Assembly: GCF_026241105.1 (NCBI RefSeq) | Contig: NZ_JAPFFT010000026.1 | Location: 1-52,229, forward strand | Origin: Arthrobacter rhizophilus | GTDB lineage: Bacteria; Actinomycetota; Actinomycetes; Actinomycetales; Micrococcaceae | Length of the DNA: 52,229 bases | Direction: 5' to 3' | Shown here: positions 16,023-24,503 of the stretch, piece by piece | Position numbering within the stretch: the stretch's first letter is position 1 | Layout: each line of letters starts with the position of its first letter | The notes under the pieces: generated by a model | Seen by the model: the letters and a program-made list of their open reading frames with translations, nothing else | Databases searched by the model: none | What the model was told of the DNA's origin: nothing | Program-made: the position numbers and the translations under genes

Positions 16023-17456
16023 TGCGGTGTCATCGACGAGGCCGGGGATTGTGGCCGGCAGGAGGGTAAGGGAGTTCAAGGGAGAAGGGACGCCCAGCGC
16101 ACGGTAGTCCCAGCCGGCCGCCCGGTAGGCACTTGGGTCAAGGACGTGCCTTCCATCGACGATATTTCGCCGAGCGACGAGTTGGCCGAGCCTGACAGGG
16201 TCGGCTTCTTGGAAGATCGCCCATTCGGTGAGGAGCGCCACGACCTCCGCGCCGGTCACCGCTTCTTCGAGGCCGGCTGCGTAGCTTAGTTCGGGGTACT
16301 TCTTCCGGGCGTTGTCCATTGCCTGGGGGTCGAAGACAGTGACCTTGGCGCCGGCCGCGTAGAGCATCCGTGCGACGTCCAGGGCAGGGGCGTCCCGGAT
16401 GTCGTCGGAGTCCGGTTTGAACGCCGCGCCGAGCACGGTGACTTTGACGTCGTCGAGGTTTCCGTAAGCGAGATCGGATATGAGGTCGACGGTCCGCTGC
16501 CTGCGGCGTCGATTGATGTGGTCCACTTCGTGCAAGAAGCTCACGGCCTGTCCCACGCCCAATTCACGCGCCCGGTAGGCGAAAGCCCTGATGTCCTTGG
16601 GCAGGCACCCTCCGCCGAAACCCAATCCGGGCTTGAGGAACTGCCCGCCGATCCGGGTGTCGTAGGCAAGCGCGTCCGCCAGATGATTGACGTCGGCGCC
16701 GGTGGCCTCGCAGATTTCCGCCATTGCGTTGATGTAGGAGATTTTTGTGGCGAGAAATGAATTCGCAGCGGCTTTGACGAGTTCGGCGGTTGCCAGGTCG
16801 GTGGCAACCACGGGAGTGCCGGCTTCAATCAGCGGCAGGTAGCATTTGGACAGCTGCGCGAGGGCCCAGTCACTGGCAGTTCCGAAGACAAGGCGGTTGG
16901 GTCTGAGCGTGTCTTCGACGGCGTGCCCCTCCCGCAGGAATTCCGGGTTCCAAGCGAGTTCCACCGCGCTTCCTCCGGGCGACAACGAACGTACCAGGGA
17001 CGCCAGTCGCGCCGCCGTGCCGATGGGCACAGTGGACTTCCCGACGATCAAGCACCTGCGGTGCAGATGTTGGGCAAGCCGGCGAACAGCGGCGTGCACG
17101 AAGTGCAGATCAGCGGCGTCTGAGTCAGGCGCCTGTGGTGTGCCGACACAGATGAAATGAAGATCAGCTGGCCCCGCCGCGGAGAAATCGGTGCTGAACT
17201 TCAGCCGTCCAGTTGCCAAGGCCTGGCAGAGGAGTTCGCGCAGCCCGGGTTCGAAGAACGGTAGCAGACCTCGGGAGAGAGCGTCGATCTTGCCCTCGTC
17301 CACGTCTATGCCGATGACGTCATGGCCAAGGATGGCCATGTAGACTGCGTGGGTTGCACCCAGATAGCCGGTGCCGATGACGGACACGGTAAGGTTCGAG
17401 GCCCGCGTCGGCGGCACGAGAACGCCAGCCTTCGGTTGGGTGCCGATGGTTTCCAT
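16011..17456 (-). CDS. UDP-glucose 6-dehydrogenase family protein
   Basis: Oxidises a nucleotide sugar (most often UDP-glucose to UDP-glucuronate) in two NAD-dependent steps. The 481 residues contain the NAD motif GTGYLGA (about 27-33), FFEPGL, the substrate loop STVPIGTA, EFLREGHAVED, and the catalytic Cys in GFGGGCLPKDI (about residue 282). The C-terminal domain has VTVLGAAFKPDSDDIRDAPA. The start ATG follows AAGGAAAG. It lies 76 bp downstream of the kinase trio in the same direction and probably ends that operon, supplying uronic acid donor for glycosyltransferases encoded upstream. A related specificity such as UDP-ManNAc cannot be excluded. Confidence 0.88.
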   Translation of the reverse strand: METIGTQPKAGVLVPPTRASNLTVSVIGTGYLGATHAVYMAILGHDVIGIDVDEGKIDALSRGLLPFFEPGLRELLCQALATGRLKFSTDFSAAGPADLHFICVGTPQAPDSDAADLHFVHAAVRRLAQHLHRRCLIVGKSTVPIGTAARLASLVRSLSPGGSAVELAWNPEFLREGHAVEDTLRPNRLVFGTASDWALAQLSKCYLPLIEAGTPVVATDLATAELVKAAANSFLATKISYINAMAEICEATGADVNHLADALAYDTRIGGQFLKPGLGFGGGCLPKDIRAFAYRARELGVGQAVSFLHEVDHINRRRRQRTVDLISDLAYGNLDDVKVTVLGAAFKPDSDDIRDAPALDVARMLYAAGAKVTVFDPQAMDNARKKYPELSYAAGLEEAVTGAEVVALLTEWAIFQEADPVRLGQLVARRNIVDGRHVLDPSAYRAAGWDYRALGVPSPLNSLTLLPATIPGLVDDTASVQ

Positions 17457-17532
17457 AAGTCTTTCCTTCGTGTCTGCGGCTTGAGGTCTGATTCGGTGTG
17501 GTGGCAGTGAAGCTGGCTGAGGCGTCCCCGTC

Positions 17533-18627
17533 CTAGGGCGCTCTTTCCAGCGTGGTCGGTTCGCTCAGGTATTTCGTGGCCTCGGTTCCCCAGGGAGGGC
17601 GGAAGGAATACAGGCACGCGAGACGAAGCCTGGTGCACGCCGCGTAAGCGGCGAATCGTTCCGGGCTGACGCGCAGTCTCTCTGCCGTGGTCACAATGCG
17701 GCGGTGGGCGATGACATACCGGCGCGTTGTCAGGAGCTTTTGTCGGAGCCGCAGTTCCACGTGGACGTCGAGGTTCGCGAGATCCAGGGCGGCCTCGGCC
17801 CGGCAGTTTTCGTCGAAGTCCAAGAGCCCCGGGCCGCCGGTTCCGTCGGCCCCGAATATCTGTTTGTCATGCAGGTCACCATGCGCCCATCCGAGTGGAT
17901 CGGCCGGGGAGCCGTTGAGCCTGTTGATGGCCGCCTCCGCGCGAGCAAGCAAGGCAGATCGTGTCGTGGCGGCTTCCGGGACCCCCTGGCTGTGCCGTAC
18001 CCAATGATTGATCCAGCGCTGGAGATTGGCCACCTCTGTCACTGGCGGGTGGGCCGGCAGGCTGTCGAGGCTGTCCCGGAAGTCGGCGCTTTTGGCGATG
18101 GATGCGGTTGTGGCCCAGGCCTGTGACCATTGCGACCAGGTGGCATCAAAAGATGCGTCGGTGACCGTGGCGTGGTCCTGTCCGAGTTCGTAGTAAGGGC
18201 GTCCGCCAAGGCTGCTGAAGACCATGACATCGGGCCCGGCCCCGAGGACGCGGGGGGCGGTGAAAGAGCTGCAGGCCAGAAGGGAGGCTGCGATGCGATG
18301 CTTGCTCGCCGCATCCACAGCCCGGCCGAGCCTGAATACTTTGACGTACTGGTTGGCGGTGTGGATGACGGCACGCTTGTGGGCACGGTGGACGATGACA
18401 GTGCCCTTCGCCGCTTCCCGCGCGAGGGATGGAATCAGCGGATCATCGCGGGGCACAGGATCGAAATTCCCCTGCCGGAAGTGGGCGGCCCGTACCCCGG
18501 GCCCAACTGGGTCCCGTATTTCGAGGACGAACTCTCCTGCCACGGATCCGGGCCATGCCCGGCGGACCTGCCACGTAACGCCTGCGCCGTCGCTGACCCG
18601 GGCCGGCACGGGAGGGTGCCAGTTCAT
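17533..18627 (-). CDS. APH-fold small-molecule kinase, maltokinase-like (third of three)
   Basis: A 364-residue protein with an N-terminal domain of about 95 residues beginning MNWHPPVP and including VRAAHFRQGNFDPVPRDDP. The kinase fold follows, with catalytic loop WAHGDLHDKQIF and metal-binding GLLDFD. The loop reads HGDxxxxQ rather than the HGDxxxxN of aminoglycoside kinases; Gln at this place is what I recall from maltokinases, so a carbohydrate substrate is more likely than an antibiotic. The ATG overlaps the stop of the preceding paralogue (4 bp). Both share the N-terminal domain and most motifs, so they arose by tandem duplication. Confidence 0.75.
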   Translation of the reverse strand: MNWHPPVPARVSDGAGVTWQVRRAWPGSVAGEFVLEIRDPVGPGVRAAHFRQGNFDPVPRDDPLIPSLAREAAKGTVIVHRAHKRAVIHTANQYVKVFRLGRAVDAASKHRIAASLLACSSFTAPRVLGAGPDVMVFSSLGGRPYYELGQDHATVTDASFDATWSQWSQAWATTASIAKSADFRDSLDSLPAHPPVTEVANLQRWINHWVRHSQGVPEAATTRSALLARAEAAINRLNGSPADPLGWAHGDLHDKQIFGADGTGGPGLLDFDENCRAEAALDLANLDVHVELRLRQKLLTTRRYVIAHRRIVTTAERLRVSPERFAAYAACTRLRLACLYSFRPPWGTEATKYLSEPTTLERAP

Positions 18628-19775
18628 ATGATCAGCTCCCGGGCCTGCTCCGGTGCCGCCCCGGAACTGCCCGGGGTGTTGAATTCGGAGAACGGCCTTT
18701 GCGCTGCCTGCGCTTCGAGAAGTCCGGACGCCACGGATCCAAGCCCCGGGCGGAAGGAGTAAAGGCAGGCTAGCCGGATGCGAGTGGCCTGCGCATAGGC
18801 GTGAAACCGGGCTGGACTCACGTGGAGGTCTTTCGAGGAGGCCAGTACCTGTGTGTGAGCTACCAGGTAGCGTTCACGAGTCAGCAAGTGCAGTTGGAGC
18901 CGAAGCTTCAGGTGGACGTCAAGATTGGCCAGATCACGGGCCGCCTCAGCCTGGGCCGCTGCGTCGAAGTCCAGCAATCCGAGCGGGGACTCTTCGTCGG
19001 TGTAGATGACTTGCTTGTCGTGAAGGTCTCCATGTGCCCAGACCAACGGATCCGGTGTTGGCCGCAGGAGGTCTTCGGTCACCTGATTGGCCCTGGCGAG
19101 TAGAACGTCACGTTCGGGCCAGGTCTCAGGGGAGTTTTGGTTGTGATGCACCCAGCGGTTCACCCACATCCAGAGATCGGACGTTTCCTTCTCCGGCGGA
19201 TGGAGCGGCAAGGCGGCAATGAGGTCATGCCTCGCCCCACCATGCAGCCCGACGATTTGCTCGACCCATGCCCGCGACCATTGCGCCCATATGCCCGCGA
19301 ACGTTTCGTCGTTGACCTTGGGGTCCTCGCCAAGTTCGCGGAGGGTCCGTCCGGGGATTGAACCGAAAACCAGCACGTCCGCGGAACTGTGGATCATCCT
19401 GGGCGCGATGAAACTATCAGTGAGCAGAAGGGGACCCATTTGTTCACACCGTTCGGCCGACACGACGGCCCGGCCGGGCCGGAGTACCTTGATGTATCGC
19501 CCCTTGGCCCGGATGACCGCCCGCTTGTGGGGTCGATGGGAGATGACTTCCCCTCGGCTAGCCTCCACCAGCAAAGCCGGCAGTCCAGGATCGTCCCGGG
19601 GCACCAGTTCAAAGTGGCCGCGCCGCACGTGGGCGGCTCTGACGCCCTTGCGTCCCGGCGTCAGGACTTCAAGGAGATAGTCTCCAGGGGCTTTATCCGG
19701 CCAGGCCCGGACGGTGTGCCAAGGCGTACCGGAATCGTCCACTGCGTCCGTCGGGACGGGAAGCTGCCAATTCAT
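18624..19775 (-). CDS. APH-fold small-molecule kinase, maltokinase-like (second of three)
   Basis: A 383-residue paralogue of the next gene. It has the same N-terminal domain (MNWQLPVP, VRAAHVRRGHFELVPRDDP, SHRPHKRAVI) and kinase motifs VWAHGDLHDKQVI and GLLDFDAAAQAEAARDLANL. An upstream in-frame ATG at 19808 exists, but the ATG at 19775 overlaps the stop of the upstream kinase (ATGA) and aligns with the MNW start of the paralogue. It is soluble, with no export signal. Position between an ABC exporter and a nucleotide-sugar dehydrogenase suggests phosphorylation of a sugar or glycolipid intermediate; the substrate is unknown. Confidence 0.75.
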   Translation of the reverse strand: MNWQLPVPTDAVDDSGTPWHTVRAWPDKAPGDYLLEVLTPGRKGVRAAHVRRGHFELVPRDDPGLPALLVEASRGEVISHRPHKRAVIRAKGRYIKVLRPGRAVVSAERCEQMGPLLLTDSFIAPRMIHSSADVLVFGSIPGRTLRELGEDPKVNDETFAGIWAQWSRAWVEQIVGLHGGARHDLIAALPLHPPEKETSDLWMWVNRWVHHNQNSPETWPERDVLLARANQVTEDLLRPTPDPLVWAHGDLHDKQVIYTDEESPLGLLDFDAAAQAEAARDLANLDVHLKLRLQLHLLTRERYLVAHTQVLASSKDLHVSPARFHAYAQATRIRLACLYSFRPGLGSVASGLLEAQAAQRPFSEFNTPGSSGAAPEQARELII

Positions 19776-21034
19776 TTGGTCAACTCCAATGCCCGGTCGA
19801 TCTGCCACGCCGCGTCAGCGGCTCGGTCCCGGAACGGATCGACGCTGCCGGTGAACAGCCTGAATGCCGCCCACGCGTTGATATTTGCCCGGGAGAACCT
19901 GCCGCCGGCCTGGAGGTATCCTTCGATGAGGTGCGCCGTTTTCGGACCGCCCGCCGTCTGTGAACCCGGCGCCCGGGTATTGATTTCTTCGACGGAGGCG
20001 AACGAACCGGTCTCCGCTTCCGGCACGCCGGAGTGAGCCCGGTCAAAATCGATGATCCGGACGTCCTGATCGGCGACGAGGACCTGGTCCGGAGAGAAAT
20101 CGCCGTGAAGCAGGGTGTGGTGTCGGTGGCTTGTTTGAGCTCCGAGCTGATAGCTGAGCCTGGCAGCGAGTTTCATGGCGGGTTCTTCGAGTATGGGCAG
20201 GAGCGCGGTGATCATCGACTTGGTGGCCGTGAGCTGACCGAGGAGGCTTGGGTGCGAATCGGCGGGGTGGCTGCCCGCGTATCCCGGGGCGTTGTGGAGC
20301 CTGGCCAGGGCTTCGCCCGCGTGGCGGGCCCCATCGGCGGCGTCGATTGCATCGAGATCCCCGGCGCCCCAGAAGGGGCTGGCGCTGATGCCGTGATCTG
20401 CACACCCTGCGTCTCCGAGCAACGGAAGTACGGGCACCCCGTGCCGGTGCAGCCATTGCCAGAAATGCTGCTGCCTTGCGTAGTTGAATGACTCGGCGGC
20501 GGCTTTGATGACGATGGAGCCAGCGGGGGAGTGATCTATGAGGACCAGGCGCCGTTCGGGCTTGTATCGAACTATGCTTGCCGCACCGCCCACCAGCCTG
20601 CCTGCGGTTCGGGGGAAGGCCCCAAGCCGTTCCAGGCCGTGGTCGCGGAGCCAGAGCAGGTTTCCGGTGAGTGCCCAGTCGTCTTCGAACCCGCCGACGG
20701 CGACAAGTGCGTTCGGTTTTCCACCGTCCGGCTGCAGGAGCCGGATATCGCCGCCGTGCGTGCTGGAATAGCTTTCCCGCCGCCGGAGTTTGGAATTGCC
20801 GGCCGCGGTCCGGGTCATCGCCCAGCCGTAGTCGGGGTGGCCGTTGCGGGTAAGGCGGAAGGCGGCGAGCACGGACGTCCCCGGCTTGTATCGGACCCTG
20901 GTGATCCGTGCCGGCTCTCCCAGCAACTCTGACAGCCGTTGGTTGTCGAGCAGATCAGCCAGGCAAGGAAGGGCGCTGTCACGCAGTGCGAGGGATTGGT
21001 CGGCGCTTGGCCGATTTAGCGCTGTCATGCTCAT
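19772..21034 (-). CDS. APH-fold kinase (first of three, divergent)
   Basis: A 420-residue member of the phosphotransferase fold. It has RVRYKPGTSVLAAFRLT in a lid-like region, a second internal VRYKPERRLVLID, then the catalytic loop LLHGDFSPDQVLV and RIIDFDRAHSG as the metal site. The presence of two KPG/KPE strands suggests an N-terminal pseudo-kinase-like half before the active half, as seen in two-lobed sugar kinases. It is much less similar to the other two kinases than they are to each other. The ATG overlaps the stop of the ABC exporter fragment (ATGA), so it was translationally coupled to the exporter before the transposon split that gene. Confidence 0.72.
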   Translation of the reverse strand: MSMTALNRPSADQSLALRDSALPCLADLLDNQRLSELLGEPARITRVRYKPGTSVLAAFRLTRNGHPDYGWAMTRTAAGNSKLRRRESYSSTHGGDIRLLQPDGGKPNALVAVGGFEDDWALTGNLLWLRDHGLERLGAFPRTAGRLVGGAASIVRYKPERRLVLIDHSPAGSIVIKAAAESFNYARQQHFWQWLHRHGVPVLPLLGDAGCADHGISASPFWGAGDLDAIDAADGARHAGEALARLHNAPGYAGSHPADSHPSLLGQLTATKSMITALLPILEEPAMKLAARLSYQLGAQTSHRHHTLLHGDFSPDQVLVADQDVRIIDFDRAHSGVPEAETGSFASVEEINTRAPGSQTAGGPKTAHLIEGYLQAGGRFSRANINAWAAFRLFTGSVDPFRDRAADAAWQIDRALELTK

Positions 21035-21195
21035 GCCGTCACCTCCAACTTTTCCGGCCGCGTGTTTCGTTGCTGTTCAACCCATGTTGCGAAACGGCTC
21101 GCCGGGTCCTTCAGCAGATCGGCCGGCTGGCCTTCTTCGATGATGCGACCGTCCTCGAGCCAGATGATCCGGTCGCAGTTGCGCGCCGAGTGCGC
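21031..21195 (-). pseudogene. ABC exporter, detached C-terminal 54 codons
   Basis: This fragment reads AHSARNCDRIIWLEDGRIIE and continues to a TGA at 21031-21033. It is the part of an ABC ATPase that follows the H-loop His, including the strand with the conserved Asp-Gly turn. It is in frame with residue 573 of the upstream piece (ending at 28952) once the transposon and one GTCAT copy are removed, giving a protein of about 627 residues. It has no start codon or ribosome binding site of its own, so it is dead while the transposon is present. Confidence 0.92.
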
Positions 21196-21200
21196 GTCAT
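21196..21200. repeat. Target-site duplication, left copy (GTCAT)
   Basis: GTCAT directly abuts the left transposon end and recurs exactly at 28952-28956 after the right end. A 5-bp duplication is the hallmark of Tn3-family insertion and shows that 21201-28951 moved as one unit. Confidence 0.95.
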
Positions 21201-21384
21201 GGGGTCGCTACAGAAAACGGATTTTATTGTGTCGTAAGGAAGAGGATTTCGGTGGTTCTGCCGCACGTTGGAGTCCGTTTTCCGCGCCCGAGGCTAACCG
21301 TTGGCGGGTTTGAGTATTCGTTGGGCTTGAGGGCGGGGCTCGCCGGTGGGTGAGACATACCGGTAGAGGGTCTGCCGGGAGACG
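21201..21384 (+). repeat. Left 184-bp terminal inverted repeat
   Basis: Identical, in inverted orientation, to 28768-28951 over 184 bp, after which the match stops abruptly (base 21385 is G, the counterpart is C). It includes the 38-bp terminus (21201-21238), the spacer, and the last 29 or so codons plus stop of tnpR. It is therefore a duplicated right end rather than an ordinary left end. Confidence 0.95.
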
Positions 21385-21512
21385 GCCTTGGGCCATCGGT
21401 ACAGCGGTTGGCGCTAATTAAGCGTGTGGTCGTGATCGCTGGCTACGGGTCTTCGGGGTCGGTTGAGACTGAGGTCGCCCGCGCGGGTCGATCTCTTCGG
21501 GCGTGGATGTGA

Positions 21513-21716
21513 TTGGCAGGTTGGGACACCGAATCGGCGATCCTGTTCGACGTCGACGGGGTCATTGCGCCGTTCACCTTCCGGGCTGGCCTGGACCATC
21601 TGGCAGCCCCCGGGCACGGCACCGTCATGTTCGACCCGGCAATCGTCCACCGCATGGCAGCCATCCCCGTCACCCAGGCGTGGCCGACCTCCTGCGGGTC
21701 GGACCCAAGTACGCCT
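21513..21716 (+). pseudogene. HAD-domain gene remnant
   Basis: The frame reads WDTESAILFDVDGVIAPF, a HAD-superfamily motif I (DxDGV), followed by DPAIVHRMAAIPVTQAWPT, which resembles the small HAD proteins of actinobacteria. Homology appears to stop or change frame near 21700, and the expected remaining motifs (Ser/Thr, Lys, Asp-Asp) are absent. It lies 130 bp inside the transposon left end and is probably a decayed cargo gene. Confidence 0.45.
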
Positions 21717-21763
21717 GAAAGCTGCCACGGCCAGTGCGGTTCCAGCGATACGTGGGCCGTGGA

Positions 21764-21863
21764 GGCTTCAGATAAGCATCAGTATCTGAAGCCCAGTGCG
21801 GCGACAACTTCAGATAATGCGAACTCGAAGGTCCGGTAGGCCTCTCAAAAAAGACTTCAGATA
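21764..21863. repeat. Cluster of CTTCAGATA nonamers including a hairpin
   Basis: CTTCAGATA occurs at 21766-21774, inverted at 21783-21791, and direct at 21808-21816 and 21855-21863. The first two form an 11-bp perfect stem (21764-21774 with 21783-21793) with an 8-nt loop. Four copies in 100 bp is far above chance. It may be an operator array, a recombination site or part of a decayed mobile element end. Confidence 0.6.
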
Positions 21864-22165
21864 TTACGACCGGGATGCGGTACCCGCGAATGCGAGGGCG
21901 AATGCGGTCGAGGAACGCACGAGGGTCGCTGCTCTAATCGCCACCTGCAGGCGGCCCACGGAACGGGCTCCCGGGTGATCCTCACGACGGCGCACCTGAA
22001 CCATCTTCCGGAAGATTGCGGTGACGAGAACCTGAAAGCAATGTGCAACAGTTGCCACCTGCACTACGACAAGACCACCATCGCGAGACTCGCGCCCGGA
22101 CCAAGGCAGCAGCCCTTGAAGCCGCAGGGCAGGGGATGCAGAGCCCAGACTTTAGCTCTATTTGA
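21850..22165 (+). pseudogene. HNH endonuclease gene remnant
   Basis: A frame containing GTGSRVILTTAHLNHLPEDC and ENLKAMCNSCHLHYDK matches the HNH core, with His-Asn and the CxxC-type zinc ligands. The N-terminal part lies in a different frame (ending at 21978). After HYDK the tail is again in another frame, where ETRARTKAAALEAAGQG is readable to a TGA at 22163-22165. At least two frame changes mean the gene is broken. The family is common in phages and plasmids of actinobacteria. Confidence 0.6.
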
Positions 22166-22202
22166 ATCACTGCTTTTACAACTTTGACCAGGAGGCTGGC
22201 CT

Positions 22203-22574
22203 GTGAGCCGGGTAAAGTACCCAACCCACATTGTTGACGGCAAGGGGGGCGTGATCTTCCAGGGCCATGGTCTTCATCCCGAGGTGCGGGCCGAGCTTGT
22301 CCACAATTGGGGAGTCGCCTGCAGGGGAGGGTATTCGCATTTCGAAGGTGTTCTATGGTGGGTGCCGCGGGTGAAGAATTGCGCTGCTGGGCTGAATTTC
22401 CGTGGAGCCACCAAATCCCCTGCCAATTCCCCCCCCAAGATTTCTACCTTGGGGGTCATGGTCCGGGCTCAATCCCTTACCTCATCTCGTCCTCCTTCGC
22501 CGCCTGACTCACGACCGGTCGCCTGGCAAAAGTCATCCAGCCATCAAGCCGACCGCATTCAGCTAATGGCTTAA
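22203..22574 (+). CDS. Hypothetical protein, possibly truncated
   Basis: The GTG at 22203 has a strong AGGAGG about 8 bases upstream, the best reason to call it a gene. The first 58 residues look protein-like (VDGKGGVIFQGHGLHPEVRA, then a Trp/His-rich stretch ending GVLWWVPRVKN). The remainder is low-complexity and may follow a frameshift near 22377. I do not recognise the family. It ends 12 bp inside the convergent hydrolase gene. Confidence 0.35.
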   Translation: MSRVKYPTHIVDGKGGVIFQGHGLHPEVRAELVHNWGVACRGGYSHFEGVLWWVPRVKNCAAGLNFRGATKSPANSPPKISTLGVMVRAQSLTSSRPPSPPDSRPVAWQKSSSHQADRIQLMA

Positions 22575-24503
22575 CAGCCAGCCGATGACGAGTACGCTTT
22601 CCGCCTCGTACCCGGCTGTGTTGGGGTGGAATGACTGGGCACATACGTTCGGGAAGGATCTTGAAGTGTAGTCGGCGGGGCAGTTGTTCGGGCCGACCGG
22701 ACCTATCGGGTTTAGGTACTGCGCGTCGTTAATGTACGGGGAATCGCTGCAGAGCTCGTGGTCTGCGAATGTCGGCCGGGTGTCGAGGAAACTGACGTTT
22801 ACGGACGCGTCGGTGGCGGCGATGGCCGAGTCGGCAGCGTCCGCGGCCGTGTTAAGCCAATTCTGCCGTGGTTTGTTGAGGCCGCTGCAGGTGGAGCCCG
22901 TCCCTCCTGCGGGGAAGAGGCGCGGATAGCCTATCTGCACGATCTGCGCGTTGGGTGCGGCGGACCGGATCTCGCCCAACAAGCGGGAAAGGTTCTTCTG
23001 CATCGTCGGTATCTTGTCGATCGCGTTCTGGACAGCTTTCTTACAGCCTTTATCACTCTCTTGATGGGCACCTATCCCAGGTCCGACGTTGGTGCCGAGA
23101 AAGGCGTGGACACCCGGTCCATCCACGCAACTGCCCAAGACGGTGGAGAATCCGAGGTCGTCGCCTCCGGCGCTCACCATTACCACCGTGTCCTGGGCGT
23201 TGAGTGCCAAGAGCTGGGATTTCTCGTGGTCGTCGCTTCTTCCATTTTCGATTTGGGAGATGGTCGCCCCGCTGCAGGCCACGAAGTCCTGTTCTTGAAC
23301 CAGGGCAAGTGGTGCAAAGGCACCAGGCGAACGATGGCACCTGTCCGAGGCGCTTGCGCTGTCAGGGTTGAACCAGGCGGGGTTGATAGTGGATTGGGGA
23401 TGGGCAGCGCCGCCCTGCTCGCCGCCGTAGTAGTCGATCGATAACGGATCGTTCTTGCTGTAGGTTCCTTCGCCTGACATGTAGCTGTCTCCGATGGCAG
23501 CGAACCGGGGTGCGCCCCCTGAACCAACACCGGATGGCGGTGCGAATCCTGGACATATCTTGACGATGCTGTTGGCCCCGGACATGGTCCCATCGGGAAA
23601 GTTGGTTCCCTGTTGGGTGACATAAATGCAGCCATCGGGACCTACTTGAGTGAGGTCGCCTCGATAGCCGCCGCTGGCGAAAGTCGAAAGAGTAGGCGTC
23701 TGGGTGAAGTCGCCATTTGGGAAGTCCAGGCGGGTCATCGTCCCGTCGTTGTTGTTGGTCACAACGAAGGGCGGCGTTGTTGAGTGGAAAGAGATCCCAT
23801 CAGGAACGCCTGAGATGGTCGGAGATGATTGGACAAGGCTTCCATTACGGTTGAGGATGGTGACGGTGTTGTTGCTCCGGTTCGAAAGGAACAGGTAGTT
23901 GCCGCTCGGGTCGAAAGCGATGCCATCGATGAAGCTGCCTACCGTCGCGCCCGAGAAGATGTGGGAGGCACCCCCGGGTGCCGCGGTAAAGATCGCGCCA
24001 TAGTTCGGGCTAATGCCTCCTACGTATACGAGATCGTGGGTTTGAGGATCGGTTGTGATGCCAAGTGCATTGCCTGGTTGTCCGAACACCAGTCCTGTTG
24101 CTGCGCCGGTTGTCGCATTGATCTGGACAACTCCGTTGGAGGTGTTGGAGTACAAGAAGCCGTCCGGGTTATTCGTCAGGCCACACCCAGCACCGGAGGC
24201 AACGGTTGTCTCGCTTGCGAGGGTTGCGCCGTCTTGCTGGTAGGTCGAGGTCTGAGAGAAGCGATGCAGCGAACCGCCGCTGAAGACGCAATCATCGGCC
24301 CACACATCCCCATTCGGAGCGAACGCTACGCCACCGAACAGGCCAGCCGTGCTCCCACTTGCGAAGAGGTTCTGGGTGAATGGAGTCTCCAGAAACGTGA
24401 ACGGACTGCTCGTGGCAGCACTAGCCATTCCGGGAAAAGCGACAGAACCGAGCATGGCCGCCACGAAGGACACCAGAACAGCAACCGACCATCGAACCTT
24501 CAT
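22563..24503 (-). CDS. Secreted beta-propeller / SGNH-hydrolase fusion (transposon cargo)
   Basis: A 646-residue protein with a Sec signal peptide (about 1-29, cleavage after ASA). An NHL/SMP-30-like beta-propeller region (about 30-320) is marked by repeated blades such as GVAFAPNGDVWADD, GIAFDPSGNYLFLSNRSNNT and VPDGISFHST. A C-terminal SGNH/GDSL hydrolase domain (about 335-646) follows. Block I is IGDSYMSGEG, with catalytic Ser near 341; block V is SFHPNTAGY with the catalytic His. Block III reads SAGGDDLGF, with Asp where the family usually has Asn (GGND). Six Cys in the hydrolase half suggest disulfides. It is probably an extracellular esterase or lipase of unknown substrate, and the only intact cargo gene. 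Confidence 0.85.
   Translation of the reverse strand: MKVRWSVAVLVSFVAAMLGSVAFPGMASAATSSPFTFLETPFTQNLFASGSTAGLFGGVAFAPNGDVWADDCVFSGGSLHRFSQTSTYQQDGATLASETTVASGAGCGLTNNPDGFLYSNTSNGVVQINATTGAATGLVFGQPGNALGITTDPQTHDLVYVGGISPNYGAIFTAAPGGASHIFSGATVGSFIDGIAFDPSGNYLFLSNRSNNTVTILNRNGSLVQSSPTISGVPDGISFHSTTPPFVVTNNNDGTMTRLDFPNGDFTQTPTLSTFASGGYRGDLTQVGPDGCIYVTQQGTNFPDGTMSGANSIVKICPGFAPPSGVGSGGAPRFAAIGDSYMSGEGTYSKNDPLSIDYYGGEQGGAAHPQSTINPAWFNPDSASASDRCHRSPGAFAPLALVQEQDFVACSGATISQIENGRSDDHEKSQLLALNAQDTVVMVSAGGDDLGFSTVLGSCVDGPGVHAFLGTNVGPGIGAHQESDKGCKKAVQNAIDKIPTMQKNLSRLLGEIRSAAPNAQIVQIGYPRLFPAGGTGSTCSGLNKPRQNWLNTAADAADSAIAATDASVNVSFLDTRPTFADHELCSDSPYINDAQYLNPIGPVGPNNCPADYTSRSFPNVCAQSFHPNTAGYEAESVLVIGWLLSH

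Noticed and set aside
17533..21034. Antibiotic-resistance aminoglycoside phosphotransferases
   Set aside because: The fold matches, but the catalytic loop has Gln instead of Asn and the context is glycan synthesis, so a resistance call is not supported.
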